A stretch of DNA of 64,000 bases from Hyposmocoma kahamanoa (GCF_003589595.1 NW_020653852.1:1224737-1288736), one strand, 5' to 3'. Positions 45,876 through 57,810 are shown, numbered from the stretch's first letter. Numbers and translations are program-made. The notes: generated by a model not told the origin, from the letters alone.

Positions 45876-46499
45876 AAATTTTACAAGAAAACCACTGTTT
45901 TCAATAGGTACTTTTCATAATTATATCAATTATTTTTTTTTATATCAACTGACCTAAATAGAACACGTTTTCGAACACAATACACATTTTCCAAATGACT
46001 TTAATTATGTTTATAAAAAATTTAATTCTGAAATAAAAACCTGTAGCGCTGGTGAGCGGAGGGGGTGCGTAGAAATTGAGACGCAAACGGAAATTGCACA
46101 AGGCGTATATTAGATACACGACGAAACAAAAAGGTATGCGGCTAGGGACCCAGCTGTACGTCTCACTAGCGTGAAAGCACACAGTTCAGTGCCAAAACCT
46201 TAGAATAGCAGTAATAGGACCGAACGGAACAGAACAGAACATATGAGATTACTTATACTATTGGAGTTAACAAAACGATAGCGCGTTTCAGAGTACAACT
46301 AACGCCATCTAGCGGTGGCGCGATGGAACTATTGGCGGGTTGAGGTTATAGTTGTTACAAACCAAAAAAAATTAATACGCAAAAATTTTTTTTTAGTTTT
46401 ATTGCAATCAGTAACCGGAAATGCGCGAAACCGGATTCATCAGTTATCACGCAAAAAAACCGTACAAAAAAAAATACAATTGGTTAAAAATATCTTCTT

Positions 46500-46612
46500 T
46501 AGCAATAAAGCTCCTTGTGAAGGATGCCAAGCAGTAATAGAGTATAACTGCATTTCTGTTTTGAATGATAAGCGTGCTGGTGAAGATACAGGCACATGGG
46601 ACTTGTTAAATT
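46500..46612 (+). mobile_element. Family A, decayed 5' half
   Basis: AAAGCTCCTTGTGAAGGATG, CGTGCTGGTGAAGATACAGG, CACATGGGACTTGTTAAATT. Confidence 0.6.
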
Positions 46613-47464
46613 ACAATTGACAAAATGGCTTCTGACACATTGCTTCTATAGCAATAAAAAATGCTTAGAATTTCCAAATACAAATTTACATTAATAAATG
46701 CAATTAACAGTAGAAGCCATTACTGTGTTCTGGCAAATTAACGTATTCTATTCTATTCTAACAATTTAAGTGAACTAGAGAGCGAGTAGCCCATTGAACG
46801 AATGGTCGCTTTTCCAATAAGAGGACGGCGCGGTTCGGAAGCCAGCCGGCATTTAGGCAAACTATATATAGTTATATATATATATACCTTAAACCCTTTC
46901 CCTAGAAGTGACTCCTGCCTGAGTCATATAATAGTCCCACTGGACCCAAAATAACAGTGTTTTCGTTAATATTGTAAATTTCATTTACCAAAGCTTTTTT
47001 ATTTATAAAACGTTCATTTAATTAACGTTCAACTGTAAATTTTTTTTAATATTTACAACCGTTTAACTGCTTCCGTCGGCGAACGGTGACCATGGTGGAC
47101 TGCCACAAAATACACGAGTTGAACTCGTCAAGCATCTCTAATTCAACGATAAAAACATGCAACCACGTGGCATCTTGCATTATGCATGCATCACTCAAGA
47201 ACAATGGGCTGTAGTGAGCAGAAACACTAAATTTTAATCGCAACAGGGCGGCGGCCGCTGAGGCCGATGGTGCGTGGAGCTACGACAGCTGCCGCTCTGC
47301 CCTGCCCAATAACGAGCTAAACACACAGAATGCATCGCGGTGCATTTTACATTCAAAATTCCGAAAAACTTCCGAAAAGGAGGAGATTCTGAACCTGAAT
47401 TCGACTGGTGTTTTTTTTGTCTATTTATTGTATAATTATATAATTAAAGTCTAGTTAAATATGA

Positions 47465-47945
47465 ATAATCCAATCATATAAGCCGGAAGACGTCCACTAC
47501 TGAACATAGGCCTCCCCTAAAGATTGCCAGACTAGCCGGTCTGACGCAACGTGCATCCATCGGTTCCCCGCCGCCCTTACCAGGTCATCCGTCCATCTGG
47601 TAGGGGGCCGTCCCACTGAACGCCTTCCGGTTCGTGGTCTACATTTGAGACCCTTTCTGCCCCAACGTCCGTGCCCTGCCCACTGCCGCTTTAACTTGCT
47701 AATCCTTTGGGTCATGTCGGTGACTTCCGTTTATCACTTCATTTCTGATTCGATCACGTACAAAAATGCCAAGCGTTGCTCGCTCCATGGCTCGTTGAGT
47801 GATTTATGAGGCCCATAGTAAGTGACCACGTCTCAGAGCCGAAGGTCATCTCTGGCAACACGCACTGCTCGAAGACTTTTGTCTTCAAGGACTGCGTTAT
47901 AGCGGACGAGGAGACGTCCCGGAGCTTCGCGAAAGCTAACCTAAC
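47465..47945 (-). pseudogene. Non-LTR reverse-transcriptase C-terminal region, broken
   Basis: On the minus strand it contains pieces of the RT tail, including RISKLKRQWAGHGRWG and GRRSVGRPPTRWTDDLVRAA. It ends with LGEAYVQ and the 'ggcctatgttcagtagtgga' terminus at 47465. The catalytic YADD region is missing; frameshifts lie upstream. RTE/Jockey-type by motif only. Confidence 0.75.
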
Positions 47946-48204
47946 CCAACCGACTCAAAAATTCGACGATTGACCTTCCTCAAAAGCTGGGTCTGCCTAA
48001 TTTACGAATTGTGAGTAATTCATGAGCAATCAATTTAGCGAGCCTTAAAAGGATTTAAGAAAAATAAAAACAACAAATAAGGTCACAGTTATATATATAA
48101 AAAAAAATAGACAAATAAGAATTATCGCCAGTCACGTGATACGTCAAAGTGACGTTTGGTCATTTCTCGCCTGACTGTCTATACGTGTACAAACAAATTA
48201 AATT

Positions 48205-48385
48205 GAAAAAAGTGAACCGATTGACGATTTTGTGATGATTCTTTTTTTAATGGAAAGAGGGTACCTCTGTATTGGTCCCATTTAAATTTGAAAATATTCC
48301 ACCTCTAAGGGTGGCAAACTAGAAAAAAATCCAGTTTGACGCACTTTCCAGTAACCGATTTCAATAAACCGATGTAATTCCACGA
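48205..48385 (+). mobile_element. GACTTC family
   Basis: TTGTGATGATTCTTTTTTTA, TTCCACCTCTAAGGGTGGCA, CAGTAACCGATTTCAATAAA. Confidence 0.7.
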
Positions 48386-48494
48386 AATTTTGCGTTCGGT
48401 TGCTTTTTTTGTAAAAGTTTTAATTATGTAATCAAATGACAGGACTGATAAGTAGCTCTCCTGTAAGCGAAGTAAGCGAAATGCTAATTGATTT

Positions 48495-48585
48495 CCCAGA
48501 TTGGTTCTACCGGGAATCGAACCCGGGACATTCTCATCCAGCGCCCACAGTGCAAACCGTTGGGTCACCGAAGTCGTCATAATCT
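48495..48585 (-). mobile_element. SINE-2 head, antisense
   Basis: CCAGATTGGTTCTACCGGGA, AATCGAACCCGGGACATTC, AACCGTTGGGTCACCGAAGT. Confidence 0.75.
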
Positions 48586-48598
48586 ATGAAGATCTCAT

Positions 48599-48722
48599 AA
48601 CACTTGCAGTGCCACTTAGAGCTTTAAACAGAATACGAAATGAGTGGCGCAGCCATTGCGCCTATCACCCGAATCATAAAATTAACAAGTCCCGTGGGCC
48701 TATAGTTTCACTGGCGTCTTGC
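48599..48722 (-). mobile_element. Family A, middle part
   Basis: ACTTGCAGTGCCACTTAGAG, CAAGTCCCGTGGGCCTATAG. Followed by AGTAGAGCCCCTTGTGAAAG, the sense 5' start of another copy. Confidence 0.6.
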
Positions 48723-48754
48723 AACAGTAGAGCCCCTTGTGAAAGAGAAAGTTA

Positions 48755-48912
48755 AAGTCAAATAATAATAAATTAATAAATTATTTCATAGGTAAGTAAC
48801 TTACACTTGAAATCGTCATACTGATTAAACTCTACCTGCTCATTCGTAAGACAGATTCCTCTAAGAAGAATGAGCAAGAAACTCTAGGGGTTGCTCTTTG
48901 TATACATTTATC
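48755..48912 (-). mobile_element. LINE-C 3' UTR, antisense
   Basis: CTGCTCATTCGTAAGACAGA, GAGCAAGAAACTCTAGGGGT. The adjacent MITE-8 copy is inserted just downstream. Confidence 0.8.
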
Positions 48913-48920
48913 ATTACAAT

Positions 48921-49204
48921 CATTGACTTACTTATATGGACGTCGGGTCCGCGCTAAAAAGTGTTCGAACTTATAGGGCGTTAACATCGTATACAGAGCG
49001 TCATTCACGCTTTAGTCTTCGTTTGTTCGACTGACAGCGAAGCAAGCAAAATTAGACAGTACTGCGATGGCATTACAATTTAAATTCAACGTTTTAGCTT
49101 TTTCATATTCCTTTACTTGTCACTACGTTTAAATAGGTTGACTTGGGACATTTTTTGCGTGGTTTTTGTATTAGACCCGTCGTCCATTTATTTGTAAGTC
49201 AATG
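48921..49204 (+). mobile_element. MITE-8, 284-bp form
   Basis: CATTGACTTACTTATATGGA at the left; ATTTATTTGTAAGTCAATG at the right. Perfect 8-bp duplication ATTACAAT at 48913-48920 and 49205-49212. It carries two extra internal segments relative to the 228-bp form (AAGCAAGCAAAATTAGACAG and the 'cgttttagctttttcatatt' block). Confidence 0.9.
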
Positions 49205-49337
49205 ATTACAATATTTAATTTACCTACCTGTAAGTGCTAAATGGGTCACTACCACGAATTTTTGTCATCCACGTACGCAAATAACCTTTAGTATAAAGTT
49301 TTTTTTTTCACTATAGTTTTAAACATATCAATACGTT

Positions 49338-49530
49338 CGTCCAGGGAAGTGCTGCCACATTACCTATTTCTGCCGCCAAGCGGTAATGTAAGCATTACTG
49401 CGTTCCGGTTTTGAAAGGTAAGGGTGCTGGTGACATTACAGGCGGAGCCCTTCAGATTTGTACGATTTAAAGCTCTGAGTGACACTGCAATTACTTGTAC
49501 GTCCCGTGACTTGGTATATTATAAAAAGTA
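49338..49530 (+). mobile_element. Family A retroposon with A-tail
   Basis: CGTCCAGGGAAGTGCTGCCA, TTCTGCCGCCAAGCGGTAAT, then CCCGTGACTTGGTATATTAT and AAAAAG. A central deletion removes ~45 bases. Confidence 0.8.
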
Positions 49531-50254
49531 CCAATTTTGGTTTTAACTAGTAATTCTCTGGAGACTCCTCTGGTGCTTCTAATGATACATTTAGACCAAA
49601 TCCTATAGTGTGATGGTTTGTTTATTAACTATCATATTAACTACTTGGAAGATTATGGATTTACTACAACACAACATGTTGAACTCGCGTTTATATAGCA
49701 CTAAGTAATGGCCTTTGCAAAACCTAACAACAGTTTGGCTTAAAGGTCAAAGTTGCTATTTCTAGCTTTGTGTCGCTTATACGTGTCGCCGACTTCGGGA
49801 CGTTAGTCTATAGTCTATTAGACAAACTTCACTTAGATGTAATATATTTTCATTTTTAAGGCGAGTTACCGGAGGAGATGAAAAACAGTTTTGCTGGATA
49901 AAAATGATTTAGGTATTTACTATTAAATAACTTCTTACCAAAAATATACAATACACCTAAGGATATCGTCTATAGAATATGCTAATTTGTTATACGATAG
50001 CCTGTACTATGTCCGAACATTATAAAGTTTGAAAACATACTAAAAAAACTCTAAAACGAATATTTAGCAATAAAATATCTAACTTTGTACATAATTTTTA
50101 TGTGGAGATATTTCTCTTTAAATACTACAGAGAACCTGCTAAATTTTGGTTTCGGCCCCGTCAGTCGCTATCAGGCGCTTGTCGACGTCGGATCTGTGTC
50201 AAATTTTCTCCACCTGTTCTTATTTTATTCATATTATATTTTTATTTTTTTTTA

Positions 50255-50482
50255 TTATGACTAGCAAGTCGTGCACCTGATGGTAAACTGCACGTCTATT
50301 CATAACACTTGTAGTGCCACTCAGAGACATATGTTGACAAGACCCATGTGCCTGCAATTTCACCAGCACCCTTACCTTTCAAAACCGGAACATAGTAATG
50401 CTGACATTACTTCTTGTCGGCAGAAATGGGTGAAGTGGCAGTACTACACTAGACGAACTCTTTCACAAGAACCTCTACTGCT
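50255..50482 (-). mobile_element. Family A retroposon
   Basis: CAAGTCGTGCACCTGATGGT, GTGCCACTCAGAGACATATG, ACAAGAACCTCTACTGCTAT. An internal deletion joins 'cagag' to 'acatatgttgac'. Confidence 0.75.
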
Positions 50483-50865
50483 ATTAATATAGACTCGCGT
50501 TAAAATACCTCGCCTTAATTTATTAAAGAAAACGAAATCAACAATATTTTATAAGTGCAGGAAATTTTCTGAATTTACACCTAATCAACGTCGTAAAAAA
50601 CATAGGTACAGCAGGTTTTTGCCTGTTCTCACGTTCGCCATAGCGGGATAACTGCGTACATAAATCGAGGGAATCGCTCACCAAACGTCTTCGCGATAAT
50701 AAAATCCTTAACTGGGAAAAGAACTGTAATCAAGTTTAATTAAAAACATTTCGAGCTATATTACCGAGTAGCTCACTTGATTAACTTTACGTTTGGGGCG
50801 CGGCTCGTAAAAAGTCGAGCGAGATGACGAACGCACCTCCGGGGATCTTATGGAGATTGCAGACA

Positions 50866-51053
50866 GGGGGTTTGTAGCATCTGAACCCGGGATCGGTTTA
50901 AATTTGCAACGGAACCTGAATAAGCTCAAAAGCGAGTATCATGTGATCCCGGGACTGGTAGCTTGTCAAAAATAATTAAATTAGATTCGCATTTGCTCAT
51001 TCGGGTTCCGTTGCAACTTTAAAGTGACTACGGATTCAGATGCTACAAACCCC
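50866..51053. mobile_element. MITE with ~65-bp TIRs and 5-bp duplication
   Basis: GGGGTTTGTAGCATCTGAA and, inverted, the same at the right end. Homology runs ~65 bases inward (TTGCAACGGAACC...). AGACA flanks both sides (50861-50865, 51054-51058). The spacer is ~50 AT-rich bases. No coding. The superfamily is not decidable from this. Confidence 0.8.
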
Positions 51054-51204
51054 AGACACGACCTGCGGCTTTCCGACTTGAGCAACCGGGCTGCCACCAT
51101 AGCAAAAAACTGACAGTACGAGCAAAAACGTATTATGTAGCTGGGAGCGTCCTGCTGCGGCTACGTGCGTAACGATGACTGACATTCCTGGACGGGGAGT
51201 ACGA

Positions 51205-51859
51205 GACAAATGTGCATATTATATGCAGTCTACTGCATTTTGCTTTGGGGTAATGCCGCCGATATCAATAGAATCTTTGTCCTGCAGAAACGTGCAGTTA
51301 GGGCAATTTACAATCTGGGCCCCAAAGTATCTTTGAGAGATAAGTTTAAGGAAATTAACATTCTTACACTAGCCTCACAGTACATTTATGAAAATGTAAT
51401 TTATGTTAAAAGGAATAGTAATTTATTTATGAAAAATAGTGACAGACATAACATTAATACGAGGAATAAAAATAAACTAGCTTTTCTCGATAGTCGTCGT
51501 AGGTAGAAGATTCCGGTTGATATACAAAATTTGTCTTTCACGAGGTTTAAAACTATAGTGAAACAAAAACTTTATACTAAAGGTTATTATACAACTTCTG
51601 CGTACTTGGATGACAAAAATCCGTGGTAGTAACCCGTTTAGCTCATGGAGGTAGTCTCAATCTCTGATGTTTCAAATAAAAAAAAATATTGTAAATGTTA
51701 TTTACAAAGAGCAACCCCTAGAGTTTCTTGCTCATTCTTCTCAGGGGAATCTGCCTTACGAATGAGCGGTAGAGTTTAACCATTGTGACGATCTCAAGTG
51801 TAATAATGCTTACCTATGAAATAAAGATTATTTTGAATTTGAATTTGAATTTGAATTTG
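51205..51859 (+). pseudogene. LINE-C: C-terminal ORF, 3' UTR and (GAATTT)n tail
   Basis: The best copy here. The ORF piece from 51210 includes WGNAADINRIFVLQKRAVRA and LRDKFKEINILTLASQYIYE. It has an in-frame stop at 51504, then continues in frame KIPVDIQNLSFTRF... to a TAG at 51627. The 3' UTR holds the 'gagcaacccctagagtttct' block also seen in the five other 3' fragments, AATAAA at 51820, and a GAATTT hexamer tail. The C-terminal motif and short-repeat tail fit a CR1/Jockey-type non-LTR element. RT catalytic domains are missing (5' truncated), so it is inactive. Confidence 0.85.
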
Positions 51860-52312
51860 CTTGTTCCGTGAATGTTAACCAAATAACCTAACTTTGACAT
51901 GCTGTTTCCTCAAGGATGAAGTGACAATTTGAAAAAAATTTTCATCACACTTGCTCGTAAACAGTGTCATGACATGCCATGCCATGACATGCCGGCAAAG
52001 TCGACCGTAAAATATGCCTACGGAATTTTTCATTATATTATCACCCTATGGATTTACGTCAAGATTAAGCAAAAAGTGAAATACTTGAAGTGTAAAAAAA
52101 AAACGAAAGATTGGCAATTTAATTTAATTAGAATTAGGAAATTATTTATTTTATATCCAATACGTTGTAACTACATGCATGTGTACCTTTTATAACGTTT
52201 TAGTTCGTGTTGTATTATCTGTGGAAGAATAGTTGGCAATCTGTTTAAAAAAAAACAAACAAATGGTCCGCCATTTTTTATTATGTACTTTCTCATATTC
52301 TTATGTACACAA

Positions 52313-52540
52313 CATTGACTTACAAATAAATGGACGACGGGTCTAATACAAAAACCACGAAAAAAATGTCCCAAGTCAACCTATTCGAAATTTAAATTGT
52401 AATGTCATCGCAGTATCGCGCTGTCAGTCGAACAAATGAAGACTAAAGCGGAGTTTGGCGCTCTGTATACGATTTTAGCGCCTTACAAGTGCGGACACTT
52501 TTTAGCGCGGACCCGACGTCCGTATAATTGTAAGTCAATG
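52313..52540 (-). mobile_element. MITE-8, 228-bp form, inverted
   Basis: CATTGACTTACAAATAAATG at the left; CGTATAATTGTAAGTCAATG at the right. Perfect 8-bp duplication GTACACAA at 52305-52312 and 52541-52548. Interior is the inverse of the 21016 copy. Confidence 0.9.
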
Positions 52541-52729
52541 GTACACAATGTACTATAGGCGAACCGACCACTGTTTATGTTCAGTATCAAAATTAAATAT
52601 TAGAATATGATAATAATAATAATTCAATTATTCGCTTCAAATAGGGTACGGTATATCTATAACATGTATGCATCAATTAATTAGGCCTTATATTTCGTGA
52701 TTTCTTCAACTGAGTAGAACAAATGATCT

Positions 52730-52845
52730 AAGATAAGCGGGATAATGTCGGTCGGTATGATACCCACCCGCGATGCAAACATGAAACTTCACTCTCGAAT
52801 GTATGTATAGAACAATTAAAGAAGGGGATGCTCGGAAAATTATGA
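52730..52845 (-). repeat. Two-copy repeat E, copy 1
   Basis: GATAATGTCGGTCGGTATGA and GATGCAAACATGAAACTTC are the inverse of 62613-62745. Not identified. Confidence 0.65.
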
Positions 52846-53194
52846 GGATTGTCAAATGTAAGTAGGCTACGTTAGTCAACATGTAATGTAACTTAGAACT
52901 TAGTAAAGTTAATATAAATGTACTGACAACATTCAATTATTTACACGCACACGTTTTTGGACGTTGCATTAAGGCAGTAAGGTATTAATTAGACTGTCTA
53001 TTAATTTCTATATTTCTAATAGCAAAAGTATTTAATACTAATCCAACATGACACAACGGTAATCATTCTACAACTGTCAAATTCCTATTTTCTTTTTTCT
53101 TGACAAAGAGAAATTATTGTGTTGAAGCACTACGTCACAAAGAAGAGTAGTGACATCAGAGGGTTAAAAGATAATAGTATTAAATATGAAGTAG

Positions 53195-53372
53195 GTGAAA
53201 TTACACCTGTTTGCCAAGTTTTATTGAGATCGGTTAACGGAAAGTGGGTTAACTTAAAAATTTCTAACAAATGAAACTCAAATTTCGACAAAAAAAACAA
53301 TCATCAAAATCGGTTCGCAAAAAATGCAATCGTATTGAAAACTTCCTATTTTTTGAGTCGGTTAAAAAAATC
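53195..53372 (-). mobile_element. GACTTC family, antisense
   Basis: GGTTAACGGAAAGTGGGTTA, AACAATCATCAAAATCGGTT, TTTTTTGAGTCGGTTAAAAA. Confidence 0.65.
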
Positions 53373-54046
53373 GCATCAAATAAAAATGATAATGTCGTTT
53401 GTTGTTAAATATGTTTTTTTCACAAAAAAATAGCATCCATTTTGTCCTGAAAAATATTTTTTGTATTTGAGGGTGCGACGTGTACATTCTTCTTAAAAAT
53501 ACAATATTAGAAGCGGTGTCAAAACAATTCCCCGGCGACGTTTTACGATCTTTTTAAATGAAGAACGCAGCTCGTCACGCGAAAAAAATGTAAGCCTTGG
53601 GCTTTTTTAAATTTTTGAGCAAAATACTTTATGTTATCACATTTTGCGGACACCGAATTAGCGAGGATTTTGCGCTTAATATTCCGAAATTTGTCGTCGC
53701 CTCCCGCGTCGTCGGTGATCCACAATTTTCGTCATCCACAGAGATCTCATCTCAAAATTAAACAGCAGCAAACTCATGCAACTCTAATGTGTCCTGTTTT
53801 AAAGAAATAGAGATGAAATTGTGACGTTTCTGATGTTATGTCCGTACGACGGTGCGAAACCACCGGTGTTCAGAGTGATGAAAATGCATTTCAAGTTGTT
53901 TCTGTTATGAAATGTATGTTTCTCATTATAAGGCGATGTAATTGCATTTTCAAACAAAATAAGTTTGTTTTAGAAATGGTAATGTTTTCTCGGATGTTTA
54001 TCGCGTATTTGTAAAGAGCATGCGCATTAATATTAGACATAACTAC

Positions 54047-54135
54047 CTCCGTACTCGAGTGGCTTGCACACCCGTTTCATGGATACCATCTCTGGGGTCC
54101 CGGGTTCGGTCCCCGGCCGGGTAGAAAACAAATTC
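54047..54135 (+). mobile_element. SINE-3, head only
   Basis: TACTCGAGTGGCTTGCACAC (A-box region) and GGGTTCGGTCCCCGGCCGGG (B box). Confidence 0.75.
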
Positions 54136-54257
54136 CAGTGTTTTTTAAAAATAAATTATGTACTCTGTACATTTGTCAATAGAGCATGTAATTTTGTGAA
54201 TGCAAGGTTATCCATAAATTTGACGAAATTTAATTTTTTACTAACGTGATGTACTTT

Positions 54258-54318
54258 TGTTTGTGAAATTACGGCACTAGTTTATTATAATTACCAATAA
54301 AAAGATCGAACACTAACA
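54258..54318 (-). mobile_element. SINE-4 body fragment
   Basis: GTGAAATTACGGCACTAGTT and AAAAGATCGAACACTAACAA. Confidence 0.55.
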
Positions 54319-54439
54319 ATAGCAATGTTACGCTATCTGATTGAATATTTAAGTGGGAGTATCGTGAGTCATGGGGTTAGCACTATGAACGTTAAATGAA
54401 AGGGGTTCCAGTAGGGCCAATTTGCTGTAATTTTTTTTA

Positions 54440-54602
54440 TAATACCAAGTAAAGAACGAACAATTACGCCTGTTGGTAAGCGACATGCCTGTCCAGAACA
54501 GTTGCAGTGCTACTCAGAGCTTTAAATCACAAAGATCTGAGTCGTAAGTTGACAAGTCCCATGTGTCTGTAATTTTACCAGCACCCTAACCCTTAAAAAA
54601 AT
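54440..54602 (-). mobile_element. Family A retroposon, partial
   Basis: T-run, TAATACCAAGTAAAGAACGA, AACAGTTGCAGTGCTACTCA, CCAGCACCCTAACCCTTAAA. Followed by a SINE-2 3' piece (54608-54660) and a SINE-1 A-box stub (GGCCGAACGG). Confidence 0.7.
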
Positions 54603-55131
54603 CACTGCACTAGGGATAACTCAGTCTGGGACCAGGTAATTGGCGTGATTATCTGACACATTTAATTGTCTCTGTGGCCGAACGGCTTTTTTTTCATTTA
54701 TTTTCCAATACAAAATTGTTGTGTGTGTTGTCCAATACAACATTTATCGTTCTTAAGCCTAACCTACGTACTGCAATCCCCTTGACGGGTTTATACATAG
54801 GTGGGTACAATCATCGCACAACATTATAGAGCATTCTTTTTGAAAAACCAACAATATTTGTACTTGATCAAATCTTTCATCAAACAGTACTAGAGTATTG
54901 TTCGATGAAAAATGCCTTCGACCTGTTTTTACATGTTAATATTTTCTGTATAAGGTATTTAGATAATGTTTTTAGCGTATCGGGGAGCATGTAACCCCTG
55001 TTTGTCCTGTTCTTTGTCCATATACATTTTTATATTTCGGCAAATTGTAAGTCGGTAACTACGCAAATTAGAAGGTCTTCTTTTTTGTTCTAAGTAATGA
55101 ATTAGTGTAGTAGTTTTTAACTTTAAATTTA

Positions 55132-55250
55132 CCATGCCACGCAGAGGTCCCGGGTTCGATTCCCGGTCCGGGTGAAATATTTGTATTGCTTACATTTATT
55201 TATGCCTATGTGTACGAGTATGTCCATGGCACTCGCGATCAATAATTATT
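55132..55250 (+). mobile_element. SINE-1, A box lost
   Basis: GAGGTCCCGGGTTCGATTCC (B box), GAAATATTTGTATTGCTTAC, GTCCATGGCACTCGCGATC. Confidence 0.75.
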
Positions 55251-55644
55251 ATAATTTTTGTAAGGTCAGGGATACAATGATGTTAGATTTTCTGCAAAGT
55301 TCATTACCTTTATCTGGTGTTAAAATTGGTTCGCGAGCGAGAACGCTAGTTGGAAATAAATTGCAGGCAGTCCAAATCTATTATTATGTTAAAGAGGCAG
55401 CCGGGAGCGAGCGGGAGTGGGAGCGCTGTACTTTTTGTGCATTTCCACAGATATAAACATGCCGAGTGTCGCTTTGCATCCTCCCGTTCGCTACCCGAAC
55501 AGAGCACGAATATGCAAAGCTCTCAAATGCAGAATGGTGTTGCGTTTCGACCCTTTATTTACTTCTGGGTGGTTGCGAGGAGCTTTCGTAATTGATAAGT
55601 TAAACAATGTTACATTAACAAATAATATTCTTGATCGTCAGAGT

Positions 55645-55910
55645 ACTAAAGAAACCGACCTCAAAAGTTAGCTTCAAAAGCAATCGGTTACCGGAGAGTG
55701 CGCGAAAGCGGATTCATCTCCTAGTTTGCCACCCTTAGAGGTGTGGAATATTTTCTTCTAATTGAAATGGGCACTGAGGCACCCTCTCTCCAACAAAAAA
55801 AGAATCATCAAAATCGGTTCGGTTATCGCGAAACATATATAGGAAAAAAACGTACACTCGAATTAAGAACCTCCTTCTTTTTTTGAGTCGGTTAAAAAAG
55901 AAAACTTCAA
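55645..55910 (-). mobile_element. GACTTC family, full-length antisense
   Basis: GCAATCGGTTACCGGAGAGT, AGTTTGCCACCCTTAGAGGT, AAAGAATCATCAAAATCGGT, CTCCTTCTTTTTTTGAGTCG. Confidence 0.8.
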
Positions 55911-56295
55911 GTTCAATTGTTCGTCAAAATCAGATTGAATTGGAAAGGGTTTGAAAACTCTAACGTGCAATATGTTTGTACACTAGACGTGCATTTGTGT
56001 AAAGCATAGTCTGTGCACAACGGCGGGTGTCGGGCGGCAGCGAATTCTCGTTACAGTATCCGAGATAAAGTTAAAATATTATCGTTCGGGATCGAAACGG
56101 GTGCGTCTCGCGCGAATAAATGCACTAATACATTTTGAAAACAACAGTTCAATTTTCCTCTGCTGGTTCTATCGAGTAGACGTCTAGTGTTGGTTATTGT
56201 ATAAGTAAAGGCTGAAAAGTTGTTTTTGAAACCTAGTTAACTAAAGTGATCAGACCAGTGGGTCAGAGTGAAAAAGGCTGCGATCCGAAGGGACA

Positions 56296-56568
56296 GTCCC
56301 ATATCTTTCTACATAAGTTTTGTTTATTCCTATCAACCTCTTGGTTATGCGGGAAAGGCTTACAGGTTAACCTGTGCGAACAAGCCCGCACAGAGACTAT
56401 CTAAGTCAGGCCTTAACCCCAGATCAGCTCGTTTGCGGACATTATTCGGCTCTCTGTAAGGCCCTAGGTGAGCCGCCCCGGGCGCGCGTACAGTACCTTC
56501 CATATTTTCCAGATAGGTACCGGAGCCGTAGTCACGCTCACTTCCCTACGCCGTACGAACGGTGTTGA
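56296..56568 (-). mobile_element. Ret14 retroposon, third copy
   Basis: Flanked by a perfect 14-bp duplication GATCCGAAGGGACA at 56282-56295 and 56569-56582. On the minus strand it contains GGGAAGTGAGCGTGACTACG, TACCTATCTGGAAAATATGG, and the 3' end ATGTAGAAAGATATGGGAC. Confidence 0.75.
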
Positions 56569-56602
56569 GATCCGAAGGGACAAGAATAAAAGAAGAAGTA
56601 GC

Positions 56603-56880
56603 AGCAGGAGAGCCCCTTGAAAGAGTCGTCCAGGGTAATACTGCCACCTTACCTATTACTGCCGCCAAACAGTAATATCAGCATTACTGTGTTCCGGTTT
56701 TGAAGAGTTAACGGTGCTAGTGAAATTACAGGCACATGGGACTTGTCAACTTATATTTCAGAGTGATGAGTTAGATCTTTGCGATTTAAAACTTTGAGGT
56801 GTTAGTTAAAGCTTTTGAGTTGTGCCAAGTCGTGCGACTTACTCGTCCCGCCACTTTTTATTATAAAAAAATGTGAGCTT
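56603..56880 (+). mobile_element. Family A retroposon, near full length with A-tail
   Basis: AGCAGGAGAGCCCCTTGAAA, TACTGCCGCCAAACAGTAAT, GGCACATGGGACTTGTCAAC, then CCCGCCACTTTTTATTATAA and an A-run. Confidence 0.8.
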
Positions 56881-57227
56881 CGAAGGTTGTGTCAGGATAA
56901 AGTAAGGTGGCGTTCCGTGGTCTTCGCCTACCCCTAATGTGTGTGTTGTTGGTAACCAATCACAATTATAGCAATTTTTACTTTATTGTAATATATTGGA
57001 AGATTAACGTCTATCTTACAGAACTAAAACTTAAATAATAATGGAGAGCCAATCATAGGTCTTCACGAGGAGGTCCACGGTTTGAAGCCCTATAGCTGCA
57101 TATACCTATGACTAATTTTATATCCGTCATGATACCTAGTGCGGGATGGAGAAGTTAAGCCGTTCAAGTTCCAATTGAAAATCAGCTACTCATGTTGCAT
57201 CCATTATTTAATGTAAATTTGTAAATT

Positions 57228-57372
57228 TCGACTATTGTAGTTTTTTGTGAATCGATTTTGATGTTTCTTTTTTTTAAAGTTGGTACCTCACTAATGGTCC
57301 TATTTAAATTTGAAGAAAATATTTCACCTCTAAGGGTAGCAAACTGGGGGATGAATCCTATTTTTATATAAC
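57228..57372 (+). mobile_element. GACTTC family, partial
   Basis: GATTTTGATGTTTCTTTTTT, GTCCTATTTAAATTTGAAGA, TTTCACCTCTAAGGGTAGCA. Confidence 0.65.
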
Positions 57373-57660
57373 TTGGCAAACTGATGTAATTCGAATAAAA
57401 ATCCGATAAGCAAATTTTTCGATTTTTCTTGTTATAAAAAATTTATAGTTGAGAACAACCAGACGTTATTGTTTATAAAGGACCAAAAAATATATATACT
57501 AATCATACGAAAACTCGCACCTTAGGTGTAATAATGCTATATCTTCAAAACGTGAATTTTTCAGGAGAAAAAAAGACTTTCATGCGATAAAAGTATGACG
57601 TACGATGATGTCATGTCGCTTTATTATAACAGGGGTGCGAATTTGAAACCAGGTAAATTG

Positions 57661-57810
57661 ATGGGAATATTCCCATCTGATCCCCAAAACTGCCAATTTT
57701 AAAACCCAACTGATACTGATACTCTATGGTAGATCCGATAGGAATAGAAAAAAATATAAAACTGATCTACCAGGGGATCCGCTTTAGAGGATCAGATGGG
57801 AATAACCCAA
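57661..57810. mobile_element. MITE-W, TIR element
   Basis: TTCCCATCTGATCCCC at the left and AGGATCAGATGGGAATA at the right form inverted ends; the left arm also holds GGGAATATTCCC. AT-rich interior, no ORF. Partner at 44870. Confidence 0.6.

Noticed and set aside
47280..47340. Possible exon in a GC-rich patch near a SINE-1 fragment (about 47062-47130)
   Set aside because: No open frame with splice signals; probably decayed repeat.
53543..53725. 60-codon minus-strand ORF (MWITDDAGGDDKF...)
   Set aside because: Looks somewhat protein-like but is short, isolated and unrecognised; kept only as a note.
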